NCBI GenBank assembly: GCA_964489055.1
Contig: CAZAXF010000008.1
Location: 9,006 to 73,005, forward strand
Length of the DNA: 64,000 nt
Reading direction: 5' to 3'
Source: 66-474 sp964489055
Lineage (GTDB): Bacteria > Pseudomonadota > Gammaproteobacteria > Xanthomonadales > Rhodanobacteraceae
The notes under the pieces were generated by a model. The model worked only from the letters and a program-made list of their open reading frames with translations. It searched no databases and was not told where the DNA came from. Positions within the stretch are counted from its first letter, which is position 1; every line of letters starts with the position of its first letter. This document shows positions 18,045-28,864 of this stretch, one piece after another. The position numbers and the translations under genes were made by a program.

Positions 18045-18117
18045 CCGCGTTTGACGGGCGTTTGGGCGGACGATAGTCGCCTGCAGCTTGCAACCCATCC
18101 CCCACCCAACCTCCCCC

Positions 18118-18386
18118 TTGAAGGGGGAGGAGTCAAGATCGTGCGCCTGGGCTCTCCCCTTCAAGAGGAGGAGTCAACAGCGCGTGTCCAAGCCCTCCCC
18201 TTCAAGGGGAGGAGTCAACAGCGCGCGTCCAAGCCCTCCCTTTCAAGAGGAGGAGTCGACAGCGCGCGTTCAAGCCCTCCCCTTCAAGAGGAGGAGTCCG
18301 CAGCGCGCGCCCAAGCCCTCCCCTTCAAGGGGAGGAGTCCGCAGCGCGCGGCCAAGCCCTCCCCTTCAAGGGGAGGGTTGGGTGGG
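18118..18386. repeat. Seven-copy 41-bp palindromic tandem array
   Basis: The hairpin core CTCCCCTTCAAGGGGAG recurs with an exact 41-bp period (core centres near 18118, 18160, 18201, 18242, 18283, 18324 and 18365), alternating with GTC-ACAGCGCGCG-CCAAG spacers. The outer borders, CCCACCCAACC on the left and GGTTGGGTGGGG on the right, are inverted repeats of each other. It fills the gap between the LysR gene and the convergent thioesterase gene. Confidence 0.92.
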
Positions 18387-18408
18387 GATGGGTTTCGAGC
18401 CGCTCGGA

Positions 18409-18969
18409 CTACCCCACCGCATCCCGAATCGCCTGCGGCAGCGACACCGACGCACCGGTGGCGGGGTCGATCCACACCATCACCACGTTGCCGTCCGCGT
18501 AGACAATGGACGCGTCGTGGCGATCGACGATGCGGTTGCCGACGGTCATCGACGAATTGCCCAGCCGCTCACAAGACAGCAGCACGTCGATCTCGGCCGG
18601 CCATTCGATTGGCCTGCGGTAGTGCAGCTCCACTGCCGCCATCACCGGCATCGCGTGCTCGCTGAACCACTGGCCCGGCACCGTGCGCAGCCACTGCAGG
18701 CGGGCTTCCTCCAGGTACGTCAGGTACGAGGAATTGTTGACGTGGTTGAAGGCGTCGAGGTCACGCCAGCGCACGTGCAGGGGAATCGCGGCCAGCTTGG
18801 GCGCTGGTGACGGGTTCTGCGGTGCGGGTGTTTCGCGCACCTTGTCGCCGGACCGGGGCGCGGCCGGACGTTTGGCCGGGGGTTTCGGCGGTGCGGCAGC
18901 CTTCTTCGCTGCCTTGGCGGGTTTGCGCGGTGTGCGCCTGGTCGCGGTTTTTTTCTTGTCGTCGCTCAT
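18409..18969 (-). CDS. Acyl-CoA thioesterase with Lys/Ala/Pro-rich N-terminal tail
   Basis: This 186-residue protein ends in a hot-dog fold thioesterase domain (about 62-186) of the 4HBT/YbgC group: VRWRDLDAFNHVNNSSYLTY carries the expected Asp and His-Val-Asn-Asn. It would hydrolyse acyl-CoA in the cytoplasm. The first 55 residues are a low-complexity basic tail (TPRKPAKAAKKAAAPPKPP and similar), reminiscent of histone H1-like tails and absent from typical family members. The ATG has GAAGG upstream. The tail might bind nucleic acid, ribosomes or acidic partners; that is a guess. Confidence 0.82.
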   Translation of the reverse strand: MSDDKKKTATRRTPRKPAKAAKKAAAPPKPPAKRPAAPRSGDKVRETPAPQNPSPAPKLAAIPLHVRWRDLDAFNHVNNSSYLTYLEEARLQWLRTVPGQWFSEHAMPVMAAVELHYRRPIEWPAEIDVLLSCERLGNSSMTVGNRIVDRHDASIVYADGNVVMVWIDPATGASVSLPQAIRDAVG

Positions 18970-18992
18970 GGGCCTTCACTTCAATGAGTCAG

Positions 18993-19406
18993 TCCGTGAA
19001 TGAACATCTTGAGGCAATCAGTCCGCGAATGAACGCCAAGGAACGCGAATCGTTTCTTTCGTCATTCCGGGGCCATCGTCGGCTCTTTCGACGATGGAAC
19101 CCGGAATCCATTCTTGGCCCCAACAAGCGTCGTACCCCAGAAACCGTTCGTCCTGAGCGTAGCGTAGCGAAGTCGAAGGACGTTACCCTTCGACTTCGGC
19201 CCTGCGGGCCCACGCTCAGGGCGAACGGAGCCAACGCGAATCCGTGTGCCGGGATATAGCACCAATCAGGTTTTTGGATGTACGAAATGGATTCCGGATT
19301 CCGCCGCGATGAAGCCGCGGCGGCTCCGGAATGACGAAAAATGATTTCATTCGCGTTCCTTGGCGTTCATTCGCGGACCATCTGCGCTTGAATGTTCATT
19401 CACGGA
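18993..19406. repeat. 414-bp element of five nested inverted repeats
   Basis: Pairs, outside to inside: 18993-19007 with 19392-19406 (15/15), 19021-19050 with 19349-19378 (30/30), 19058-19070 with 19326-19338 (13/13), 19101-19112 with 19286-19297 (12/12), and a central CGTTCGTCCTGAGCG / CGCTCAGGGCGAACG pair near 19145 and 19212. The whole could fold into one long cruciform. It has no transposase and lies between the thioesterase start and the uvrA stop. Confidence 0.93.
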
Positions 19407-19418
19407 TTGCATCGGTCG

Positions 19419-22283
<2,865 letters not shown>

Positions 22284-22329
22284 GGGAAAGCGTGCGGCAA
22301 AGCCCGTTACTATAGCGACCCGGTCAATG

Positions 22330-22506
22330 TGGGGTCTTTCCGCTCCGGAACGAAGGGGTGATCGAGGGCGTGGCTCTGCGCTCCGCCCGGCATTCCCCCG
22401 GCGCTGCGCGCCGACCCCCTTCCTGCGGAAGGGGGTGGGGCTTCCCCCTTCGGAACGAAGGGGGATCGAGGGGGATGGCTTTGGCACTTCGCCCGTCATC
22501 CCCCGC
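22330..22506. repeat. Two-copy palindromic repeat between uvrA and rplU
   Basis: CGGAACGAAGGGG recurs 115 bp apart (22336 and 22451), with the GGCATTCCCCCGGCGCTGCGCGCCGACCC-type hairpins seen also at 11054-11310. It sits just upstream of the rplU promoter and has no coding potential. Confidence 0.8.
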
Positions 22507-22511
22507 CGCGC

Positions 22512-22541
22512 TTGCCCAATTGGCTGAATACACGCTAGAAT
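22512..22541 (+). promoter_or_regulatory. Sigma-70 type promoter of rplU-rpmA
   Basis: TTGCCC (22512-22517) and TAGAAT (22536-22541) are 18 bp apart. Transcription would begin near 22548, giving a leader of about 60 nt that contains the small hairpin GCACGC-TTGT-GCGTGC, a plausible site for L21 leader control. Confidence 0.6.
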
Positions 22542-22610
22542 TGCGGGTTCGAGCACGCTTGTGCGTGCCCGATCGACCCAGAATAACGACAGAATCCGGG
22601 AGCCGAGATC

Positions 22611-22931
22611 ATGTACGCAGTCATTGTCACCGGTGGTCGCCAGTACCGCGTGATGCAGGGCGAAGTCCTGCGTGTCGAAAAACTGGATGCCGAGCCCGAT
22701 GCCGCGGTCACGTTCGACAACGTGCTGCTGGTCGGCGAGGGCGACACCGTCACCGTCGGCACGCCGGCGGTGCCGGGTGCCAGCGTCACCGCCAAGGTGC
22801 GCAACCACGGCCGCGCCGACAAGGTGCGCATCATCAAGTTTCGCCGCCGCAAGCACCATCGCAAGCAGATGGGCCACCGGCAGCACTACACCGAAATCGA
22901 GATCACCGGCATCGCCGGTGGCAGCAAGTAA
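22611..22931 (+). CDS. rplU: 50S ribosomal protein L21
   Basis: This 106-residue protein matches L21 over its whole length: MYAVIVTGGRQYRVMQGEVL at the start, the VLLVGEGDTVTVGTP loop and the basic FRRRKHHRKQMGHRQ tail. It binds 23S rRNA in the large subunit. It is first in the usual rplU-rpmA-obgE order and is separated from rpmA by 12 nt. Confidence 0.98.
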   Translation: MYAVIVTGGRQYRVMQGEVLRVEKLDAEPDAAVTFDNVLLVGEGDTVTVGTPAVPGASVTAKVRNHGRADKVRIIKFRRRKHHRKQMGHRQHYTEIEITGIAGGSK

Positions 22932-22943
22932 GGAGAAGCCGCC

Positions 22944-23201
22944 ATGGCACACAAAAAGGGCGTAGGTTCCTCGCGCAACGGCCGCGACTCCAACCCGAAA
23001 TACCTGGGCGTGAAGCTCTACGGCGGCCAGGCCGTCGAGGCCGGCAACATCATCGTCCGCCAGCGCGGCACCCAGTTCCATCCGGGTGTCGGCGTCGGTC
23101 TCGGCCGCGACCATACGCTGTACGCGCTGGTCGACGGCAAGGTGGCATTCACCCGCAAGGGACCCAAGCACCGGCGCACGGTGAACGTGGTTGCGGGCTG
23201 A
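22944..23201 (+). CDS. rpmA: 50S ribosomal protein L27
   Basis: This 85-residue protein matches L27, starting MAHKKGVGSSRNGRDSNPKY. Its N-terminal tail reaches the peptidyl-transferase centre. AAGGAG precedes the ATG. A strong intrinsic terminator 26 nt after the stop separates it from obgE. Confidence 0.98.
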   Translation: MAHKKGVGSSRNGRDSNPKYLGVKLYGGQAVEAGNIIVRQRGTQFHPGVGVGLGRDHTLYALVDGKVAFTRKGPKHRRTVNVVAG

Positions 23202-23227
23202 AGCGGCCACCATGTGATTCTGGAAGG

Positions 23228-23249
23228 CCCCGCCTTGTGCGGGGTTTTT
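23228..23249 (+). terminator. Intrinsic terminator after rpmA
   Basis: CCCCGC-CTTGT-GCGGGG stem (23228-23233 and 23239-23244) followed by TTTTT (23245-23249). A textbook Rho-independent terminator. Confidence 0.93.
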
Positions 23250-23260
23250 CGTGTGCGGTC

Positions 23261-23416
23261 GGGACCGGGGACCAGGGACCGGGGACCGGAAAGAACGGTT
23301 CGCTTACGCTAGGCTGTGTCGCCGTGTGGCTACCCGATCGCTGCTGATCTTGCGGAACTGGCGTTGTCGCGATACCTGAACGCTGGTCCCCGGTCCCCTG
23401 TCCCCTGTCCCCGACC
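23261..23416. repeat. Paired heptamer arrays between rpmA and obgE
   Basis: GGGGACC units (23261-23289) follow rpmA, and GGTCCCC/TGTCCCC units (23385-23416) run up to 1 nt before the obgE ATG. The two arrays are inverted relative to each other and could pair across about 95 nt. Confidence 0.88.
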
Positions 23417-23417
23417 C

Positions 23418-24464
23418 ATGAAATTCGTCGACGAAGCCATCATCAAGGTTGCAGCCGGCAACGGCGGGGACGGGTGTGCCAGTTTCCGGCGCGAGAAGTT
23501 CATTCCCTTCGGCGGGCCCAACGGGGGTGACGGCGGGGCCGGGGGAAGCGTGTGGCTGGTCGCGGACGAGGGGCTGAACACGCTGGTCGATTTTCGCCAC
23601 CAGCGCCACTTCAAGGCGCAGCGTGGCCAGAACGGCATGGGCAGCGACAAGTACGGGCGCAGTGGTGAGGACACCACGATCCGGGTACCGATTGGTACCA
23701 CCGTCATCAACCTCGACACGGACGAAGTCATCGGCGACCTGACCGAGCACGGCCAGAAGCTGCTGGTGGCCAAGGGCGGCAAGGGCGGGCTGGGCAACAT
23801 TCATTTCAAGAGCTCGACCAACCGCGCGCCGCGCCAGTTCACGCACGGCACGCCGGGCGAGGAACGCGAGCTGAAGCTGGAGCTGAAGGTGCTGGCCGAT
23901 GTCGGCCTGCTGGGCTTTCCCAACGCCGGCAAGAGCACCTTCGTGCGCGCGGTGTCCGCGGCCACGCCGCGCGTCGCCGACTACCCGTTCACGACGTTGC
24001 AGCCGCATCTGGGCGTGGTCAGCGTGGGGCCGTCGCAGAGCTTCGTGGTCGCCGACATTCCGGGCCTTATCGAAGGCGCGGCCGAGGGTGCGGGCCTCGG
24101 GATCCAGTTCCTGAAGCACGTCGCACGCACCAGCCTGCTGCTGCACCTGGTCGACGTGGCGCCGCTGGACGGAACCGATCCCGTGGAGCAGGTGCGCATC
24201 ATCGAGGGCGAGCTGCGCCGCCACGATCCGGAGTTGCTGGAGCGCCCGCGCTGGTTGCTGCTGAACAAGATCGACCTGTGGGCGCCGGAAGAACGCGAAG
24301 CGAATGCGCGCGCCATCGCCGAGGCGCTGGACTGGCAGGCGCCGTGGTTCGCGATTTCCGCCGCCGAACGGATCGGTACCCGCGAGGTGTGCCTGGCCGC
24401 GCAGCGGTTCTTCGACGACGCGCACGCCGAGATGCAGGATGACGAGGAACGGGAAAGCGAATGA
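23418..24464 (+). CDS. obgE: GTPase ObgE/CgtA
   Basis: This 348-residue ribosome-associated GTPase is linked to 50S assembly and the stringent response. It has the glycine-rich Obg domain (about 1-158, KFVDEAIIKVAAGNGGDGCA) and a G domain with GFPNAGKSTF (P loop) and NKID. The acidic C-terminus ends DDEERESE; the OCT extension of some relatives is absent. The ATG at 23418 gives the canonical N-terminus; the frame is open further upstream only through repeat DNA. No Shine-Dalgarno sequence is visible because heptamer repeats abut the start. Confidence 0.96.
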   Translation: MKFVDEAIIKVAAGNGGDGCASFRREKFIPFGGPNGGDGGAGGSVWLVADEGLNTLVDFRHQRHFKAQRGQNGMGSDKYGRSGEDTTIRVPIGTTVINLDTDEVIGDLTEHGQKLLVAKGGKGGLGNIHFKSSTNRAPRQFTHGTPGEERELKLELKVLADVGLLGFPNAGKSTFVRAVSAATPRVADYPFTTLQPHLGVVSVGPSQSFVVADIPGLIEGAAEGAGLGIQFLKHVARTSLLLHLVDVAPLDGTDPVEQVRIIEGELRRHDPELLERPRWLLLNKIDLWAPEEREANARAIAEALDWQAPWFAISAAERIGTREVCLAAQRFFDDAHAEMQDDEERESE

Positions 24465-24487
24465 GTGACGGTGCGAGCCGTGGCAGA

Positions 24488-24524
24488 GCCCTCTCCCCCA
24501 TTGTTCTTGGATGGGGGAGAGGGC
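24488..24524. terminator. Palindrome after obgE
   Basis: GCCCTCTCCCCCAT / ATGGGGGAGAGGGC, a perfect 14-bp stem with a 9-nt loop, begins 24 nt after the obgE stop. No T tract follows. It belongs to the CCCTCTCCCCC palindrome family of this window. Confidence 0.5.
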
Positions 24525-24636
24525 AGGGTGACGGGGTGGGCGCCACGCGGTGCTTGCACCTCCGATCGTGCCGGGCATGCCGTTTCGCGAGCTGTCGACG
24601 GTTGGGCGTCGATCAGGCCTTTCCCCCTCACCCCGG

Positions 24637-24672
24637 CCCTCTCCCCCGACCAGAAGCCGTCGGGGGAGAGGG
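24637..24672. repeat. CCCTCTCCCCC palindrome between obgE and rpsT
   Basis: CCCTCTCCCCCGAC / GTCGGGGGAGAGGG, a perfect 14-bp stem with an 8-nt loop. This is a second member of the family within 150 bp; the space around it shows no gene. Confidence 0.75.
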
Positions 24673-24711
24673 AGCACATCGTGGTGGCACCGGGATGTAC
24701 GGGATGGAATC

Positions 24712-24737
24712 AAAAAAGCCGGCTGGCGCCGGCTTTT
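24712..24737 (-). terminator. Intrinsic terminator of rpsT
   Basis: GCCGGC-TGGC-GCCGGC with six As on the left and four Ts on the right in the plus strand. Read on the minus strand it ends rpsT with a six-T tract; it may also work weakly on the plus strand. Confidence 0.88.
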
Positions 24738-24760
24738 CCGGAATTCTTCGGGAGGGCGGC

Positions 24761-25024
24761 TCAGCCGAGCGCCTTGATGTGCGCGGCCAGGCGGCTCTTG
24801 TGACGGGCGGCCTTGTTGCGGTGGATCAGACCGTGCGCCGCGTAGCGGTCGAGAACCGGCTCGGCGGCCTTGTAGGCGGCCTCGGCAGCGGACTTGTCCC
24901 CGGCTTCGATGGCGTGCAGCACCTTGCGGATCGTCGAGCGCAGCATCGAACGCTGGCTGGCGTTGCGCATGCGACGGGCTTCGGCCTGGCGGGCGCGCTT
25001 CTTGGCGGACTGGATGTTGGCCAC
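24761..25024 (-). CDS. rpsT: 30S ribosomal protein S20
   Basis: This 87-residue basic protein matches S20 (ANIQSAKKRARQAEARRMRN at the start, GLIHRNKAARHKSRLAAHIK near the end) and binds 16S rRNA. It starts with GTG at 25024, preceded by GGAG, and is driven by a well-matched promoter at 25064-25092. A GTG or UUG start is common for rpsT and fits its known translational autocontrol. Confidence 0.97.
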   Translation of the reverse strand: MANIQSAKKRARQAEARRMRNASQRSMLRSTIRKVLHAIEAGDKSAAEAAYKAAEPVLDRYAAHGLIHRNKAARHKSRLAAHIKALG

Positions 25025-25063
25025 GGGGGGACTCCGGGTGAATCGGGTGGAATGAAGCCGGTT

Positions 25064-25092
25064 AGTATCGTGGGTTGTGGGGCGGCAGTCAA
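25064..25092 (-). promoter_or_regulatory. Promoter of rpsT
   Basis: On the minus strand TTGACT (25092-25087) and GATACT (25069-25064) are separated by exactly 17 bp, a near-consensus sigma-70 promoter. The heptamer array at 25100 begins just upstream of the -35 element. Confidence 0.8.
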
Positions 25093-25099
25093 TGCTGTC

Positions 25100-25373
25100 G
25101 GGACCGGGGACCGGGGACCGGGGACCAGAAAAAGCCCACGCGTCACGCGAGCCAGCCGACGGCTGATGCCACGACCAGCAGTTCGCTGCTTGCCGGAGGC
25201 AGGGACCGGGGACCGGGGACCGGGGACCGGAGGCGGCGCGTCAGCCGCCCGCCAAGGAAAATGGACACGGCGCATACAAGACCCGTATTACTACAACCAC
25301 CGTGTCCACCTGTTGCGTAATGCGTTGTCGGGTTCCCGATCCCCAGTCCCCGGTCCCCGGTCCCCGGTCCCGG
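25100..25373. repeat. Three heptamer arrays between rpsT and murJ
   Basis: GGGGACC arrays on the plus strand at 25100-25126 and 25202-25230, and a GGTCCCC array at 25335-25373 that ends 10 nt before the murJ ATG. The first is C-rich on the coding strand upstream of rpsT and the last is C-rich upstream of murJ, keeping the window-wide polarity. Confidence 0.9.
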
Positions 25374-25383
25374 ACCTTGCCCC

Positions 25384-27009
25384 ATGACCCGCCCCCCCAG
25401 CCTCCTGCGCGGCGTTTTCTCGTTCAGCAGCATGACGCTGGTGTCGCGCGTGCTGGGGCTGGCGCGGGACATTTCGATCAGCCATGTGTTCGGGGCCAGC
25501 GTCGCCACCGACGCCTTCGTGATCGCGTTCCGGATTCCCAATTTCATGCGCCGGCTGTTCGGCGAGGGCTCGTTTTCGACCGCCTTCGTGCCGGTGTTCA
25601 CCGAGGTCAAGGAGACCGGCAGCCACGCGGAACTGAAGGAGCTGACCTCGCGCGTGGCCGGCACGCTGGGCGGGGTGTTGCTGGTGATCGTGGCGCTGGG
25701 GCTGATCTTCGCGCCGCAGGTCGCGACCGGGTTCGCACCGGGCGCGCTGGACGATCCGCACAAGCTGTCGTTGACCACGCACCTGCTGCGCCTGACCTTT
25801 CCCTACATCCTGTTCGTGTCGCTGACCGCGTTGTGCGGCGGTATCCTCAACAGTTTCAGCAAGTTCGCGTTGCCGGCGCTGGCGCCGGTGATCCTGAACC
25901 TGTGCCTGATCGCCGGTGCGCTGTGGTTGTCGCGGCAACTCGCGGTGCCGATCGAGTCGCTGGGCTGGGCGGTGCTGGCCGCGGGCATCCTGCAGTTCCT
26001 GTTCCTGCTTCCGGCAATCCGGAAACTGGACCTGCTGGCGTTGCCGCGCTGGGGCTGGCGGCACGTGAAGGTCAGGAAGATCATGCGCCTGATGCTGCCG
26101 ACGTTGTTCGGCTCGTCGGTGGCACAGATCAACCTGCTGCTGGACACCATCGTGGTGTCGCTGCTGGTCACCGGGTCGCAGACCTGGCTGTACTACGCCA
26201 CGCGTTTCCTGGAGCTGCCGCTGGGCGTGTTCGGGGTGGCGCTGGGCACGGTGATCCTGCCGGCGCTGTCGCGCCACCACGTCACCGCCGACAAGGAACG
26301 TTTCTCGCGTTCGCTGGACTGGGGCCTGCGCACCACGCTGCTGATCGCGCTGCCGGCGATGTGCGGTCTGCTGCTTCTGGCCGAGCCGCTGGTCGCGACG
26401 TTCTTCCAGAACGGCAGGTTCAACCCGTTCGACAGCTACATGACGGCGATCGCCATCCTGGGACTGGCCGCCGGGGTGCCCGCGATCGCGCTGACGCGCA
26501 CGCTGCTGCCGGCGTTCTACTCGCGCCAGGACACCCGGACGCCGGTGCGCGCCGGCGTGATTGCGCTGGTCGCGAACATGGCCTGCAATTTCGCATTGAT
26601 CGCGTTGCTGTTCGAGCTGTGGGCGCCGGGCAGCCTGAAGCAACTGCCGTGGCTGCAGGGCATCGCGCGTCAGCCGGGGTTGCACGTGGGCATGGCGATC
26701 GCCAGTTCACTCACCAGCTACCTGCAGTTTTTCCTGCTGTGGCGTTATCTCAAGCGCGCCGGGGTGTACCGCCGCCAGCCCGGCTGGGCTCGGCACTGGC
26801 TGCGCATGCTGCTGGCCTGCGTCGCGCTGGCAGCGGTCGTCGGCGTGGGCCTGTGGTTCTGGCCGTGGGCGCAATGGACCCGCGAGCCGATCTTCGCGCG
26901 CGCCTGGAAGCTGGTGGCGCTGGTTGCCGCCGGTGGAGCGGCCTACGTCGGTGCGCTGTTCGCGACCGGATTCAGGCTGCGCGACCTGCGGGAAGGTGCC
27001 GGCGCCTGA
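25384..27009 (+). CDS. murJ: Lipid II flippase MurJ
   Basis: This 541-residue MOP-superfamily membrane protein has about 14 helices and carries lipid II across the inner membrane for peptidoglycan synthesis. The start motif FSSMTLVSRVLGLARDI and internal EGSFSTAFVPVF, PTLFGSSVAQINLLLDT and AFYSRQDTRTPVRAG are typical. The ATG at 25384 follows heptamer repeats without a clear Shine-Dalgarno sequence. It precedes panB, which has its own promoter. Confidence 0.96.
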   Translation: MTRPPSLLRGVFSFSSMTLVSRVLGLARDISISHVFGASVATDAFVIAFRIPNFMRRLFGEGSFSTAFVPVFTEVKETGSHAELKELTSRVAGTLGGVLLVIVALGLIFAPQVATGFAPGALDDPHKLSLTTHLLRLTFPYILFVSLTALCGGILNSFSKFALPALAPVILNLCLIAGALWLSRQLAVPIESLGWAVLAAGILQFLFLLPAIRKLDLLALPRWGWRHVKVRKIMRLMLPTLFGSSVAQINLLLDTIVVSLLVTGSQTWLYYATRFLELPLGVFGVALGTVILPALSRHHVTADKERFSRSLDWGLRTTLLIALPAMCGLLLLAEPLVATFFQNGRFNPFDSYMTAIAILGLAAGVPAIALTRTLLPAFYSRQDTRTPVRAGVIALVANMACNFALIALLFELWAPGSLKQLPWLQGIARQPGLHVGMAIASSLTSYLQFFLLWRYLKRAGVYRRQPGWARHWLRMLLACVALAAVVGVGLWFWPWAQWTREPIFARAWKLVALVAAGGAAYVGALFATGFRLRDLREGAGA

Positions 27010-27035
27010 AGCTGTTTGCTTCCCATGTCGCACGG

Positions 27036-27064
27036 TTGGCGACGGCGCGGCAACCGGCGATAAT
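27036..27064 (+). promoter_or_regulatory. Promoter of panB
   Basis: TTGGCG (27036-27041) and GATAAT (27059-27064) with a 17-bp spacer, 25 bp before the panB ATG, and GAGGAG between them. A convincing sigma-70 promoter for the pan operon. Confidence 0.75.
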
Positions 27065-27088
27065 GCTGCGTTTCCGAGGAGTGCGCGC

Positions 27089-27919
27089 ATGTATGTCCAA
27101 CCTGCCGATGCACCCAGACGCAAGCCGGTGACCGTGCCGGGGTTGCGCGCAATGAAGGCGCGCGGGGAAAAGATCGCGATGCTGACCTGCTACGACGCCA
27201 GCTTCGCCACGCACATGGAGGCGGCCGGCCTGGACGTGGCACTGGTCGGCGATTCCCTGGGCAACGTGGTGCAGGGCCAGACCAGCACCGTGCCGGTGAC
27301 GCTCGACCACATGGTCTACCACGCGTCGCTGGTGGCGCGCGGACTGTCCGCGACGCTGCTGGTGGTGGACCTGCCGTTCATGCAGTACCGCGATCCCGCC
27401 ACCGCGCTGGCCGCTTCCGCGCGCCTGATGGCCGAGGGCGGCGCGGCAATGGTGAAGCTGGAAGGCGGCGCGGACTGGACCTGCGAGGTCATCGCGGCGC
27501 TGACCAGCCGCGACATCCCGGTGTGCGCCCACCTTGGCCTGACGCCGCAGTCGGTCCACAAGATGGGCGGCTACCGCATGCAGGGCAAGACCGAAGCGGC
27601 CGCCGAGCGCCTGCGTGCGCAGGCCCGCGCGGTGACCGACGCCGGCGCCGAACTGCTGGTGCTGGAATCGGTGCCCGCCGCGCTCGCCGCGGAGATCACG
27701 AGTGACATTGCCATCCCCACCATCGGCATCGGGGCCGGTGTCGATACCGACGGGCAGGTGCTGGTGAGCTACGACATGCTCGGCATCACGCCGGGCCGGC
27801 GGCCGAAGTTCAGCAAGGATTTCCTGGCCGGGCACGGATCGGTGCGCGAGGCGATTGCCGCCTACATCGATGACGTGCGCGCCGGGCGTTTCCCCGGCCC
27901 GGACCAGATCGCGGGCTAG
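27089..27919 (+). CDS. panB: 3-Methyl-2-oxobutanoate hydroxymethyltransferase
   Basis: This 276-residue TIM-barrel enzyme makes ketopantoate from alpha-ketoisovalerate and methylene-tetrahydrofolate, the first committed step of pantothenate synthesis. KIAMLTCYDASFATHMEAAG, VGDSLGNVVQG and IPTIGIGAG are family marks. GAGGAG lies 9 nt before the ATG. It is separated by 1 nt from panC and begins a panB-panC-panD operon. Confidence 0.97.
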   Translation: MYVQPADAPRRKPVTVPGLRAMKARGEKIAMLTCYDASFATHMEAAGLDVALVGDSLGNVVQGQTSTVPVTLDHMVYHASLVARGLSATLLVVDLPFMQYRDPATALAASARLMAEGGAAMVKLEGGADWTCEVIAALTSRDIPVCAHLGLTPQSVHKMGGYRMQGKTEAAAERLRAQARAVTDAGAELLVLESVPAALAAEITSDIAIPTIGIGAGVDTDGQVLVSYDMLGITPGRRPKFSKDFLAGHGSVREAIAAYIDDVRAGRFPGPDQIAG

Positions 27920-27920
27920 C

Positions 27921-28766
27921 ATGCGCACGGTTGCCGATGTCCGCTCGCTGCGCGCCAGCGTGCAGGCGTGGCGCAAGGACGGCCAGGTGATCGGCTTCGT
28001 GCCGACCATGGGCAACCTGCACGAGGGCCACTACTCGCTGGTGGAACTGGCGCGGCGACATGCCGACCGCGTGGTGGCCAGCGTATTCGTCAATCCCACC
28101 CAGTTCGGGCCCGGCGAAGACTACGCGCGCTACCCGCGGACCATGGCCGCGGACAGTGTCGGGCTGGTCGAACATCACTGCGACCTGCTGTTCGCGCCCA
28201 CGCCCGAAACGATGTATCCGTCCGGGCCCGACCACGCGCTTTCCATCCACGTTCCCGACGTCGGCGACACGCTGGAAGGGGTGCACCGGCCGGGGCACTT
28301 CGACGGCGTCGCGGTCGTGGTCGCCAAGCTGCTGGTGCTGGTGGCGCCGGACGTGGCGGTGTTCGGCAGCAAGGACTGGCAGCAGGTGCTGGTGGTGCGC
28401 CGGCTGGTGAGCGCGCTGGAGCTGCCGGTGGAAATCATCGCCGGCCCGATCGCGCGCGAGCCGGACGGATTGGCGATGTCCTCGCGCAACCGCTACCTCG
28501 ACGCCGCGGAACGTGCCCGCGCGCCGCAGTTGTACGCCACGCTGCAGTGGATGCGCCAGGCGTTTCGGGACGGGCATGCGCGCGAGGTGGTCGAACACGC
28601 CGCGCTGCGCCGGCTGGAACGCGCCGGCTTCGCGCCCGACTACGCGGCGATCCGGCGGGCCGAGGATCTCGTCGAGCCGGCAAGGGACGAGCGCACCGGC
28701 CTGATGGCCCTGGTCGCGGCGAAACTGGGCACGACGCGCCTGATCGACAACCTGCCGTTCGATTGA
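27921..28766 (+). CDS. panC: Pantoate-beta-alanine ligase
   Basis: This 281-residue enzyme joins pantoate and beta-alanine with ATP to form pantothenate. The HIGH-like motif VPTMGNLHEGHYSLV and the KMSKS-like MSSRNRYLDA loop are intact, with FGPGEDYARYPR between. The ATG directly follows the panB stop, so translation is coupled. PanB supplies its pantoate precursor and PanD its beta-alanine. Confidence 0.97.
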   Translation: MRTVADVRSLRASVQAWRKDGQVIGFVPTMGNLHEGHYSLVELARRHADRVVASVFVNPTQFGPGEDYARYPRTMAADSVGLVEHHCDLLFAPTPETMYPSGPDHALSIHVPDVGDTLEGVHRPGHFDGVAVVVAKLLVLVAPDVAVFGSKDWQQVLVVRRLVSALELPVEIIAGPIAREPDGLAMSSRNRYLDAAERARAPQLYATLQWMRQAFRDGHAREVVEHAALRRLERAGFAPDYAAIRRAEDLVEPARDERTGLMALVAAKLGTTRLIDNLPFD

Positions 28767-28821
28767 CCAGGCGCATGGCACACTTGGTTTGTGCGCCGCA
28801 GCAAAACTTGCATTCAGGCGT

Positions 28822-28827
28822 TATAAT
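28822..28827 (+). promoter_or_regulatory. -10-like element upstream of panD
   Basis: A perfect TATAAT lies 37 bp before the panD start, but no convincing -35 element is found at 16-18 bp. It could support an internal promoter adding to read-through from panB-panC. Confidence 0.35.
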
Positions 28828-28864
28828 GGCCGGACCCGGCAACCTGTGCGCCGGAGGTGATCCC

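Noticed and set aside
18118..18386. CRISPR-like array
   Set aside because: The 41-bp units are head to tail with no unique spacers of constant length and no cas genes nearby.
18051..18810. Open frames through the 41-bp array
   Set aside because: Their translations are the repeat read in all frames (PSPSRGG and similar) and are not proteins.
22541..22575. tRNA-like GGGTTCGAGC upstream of rplU
   Set aside because: No acceptor or anticodon stem fits around it; it is part of the rplU leader.
22284..23213. In-frame extension of uvrA through rplU and rpmA on the opposite strand
   Set aside because: UvrA homology begins at 22283, and rplU and rpmA are certain genes on the plus strand.
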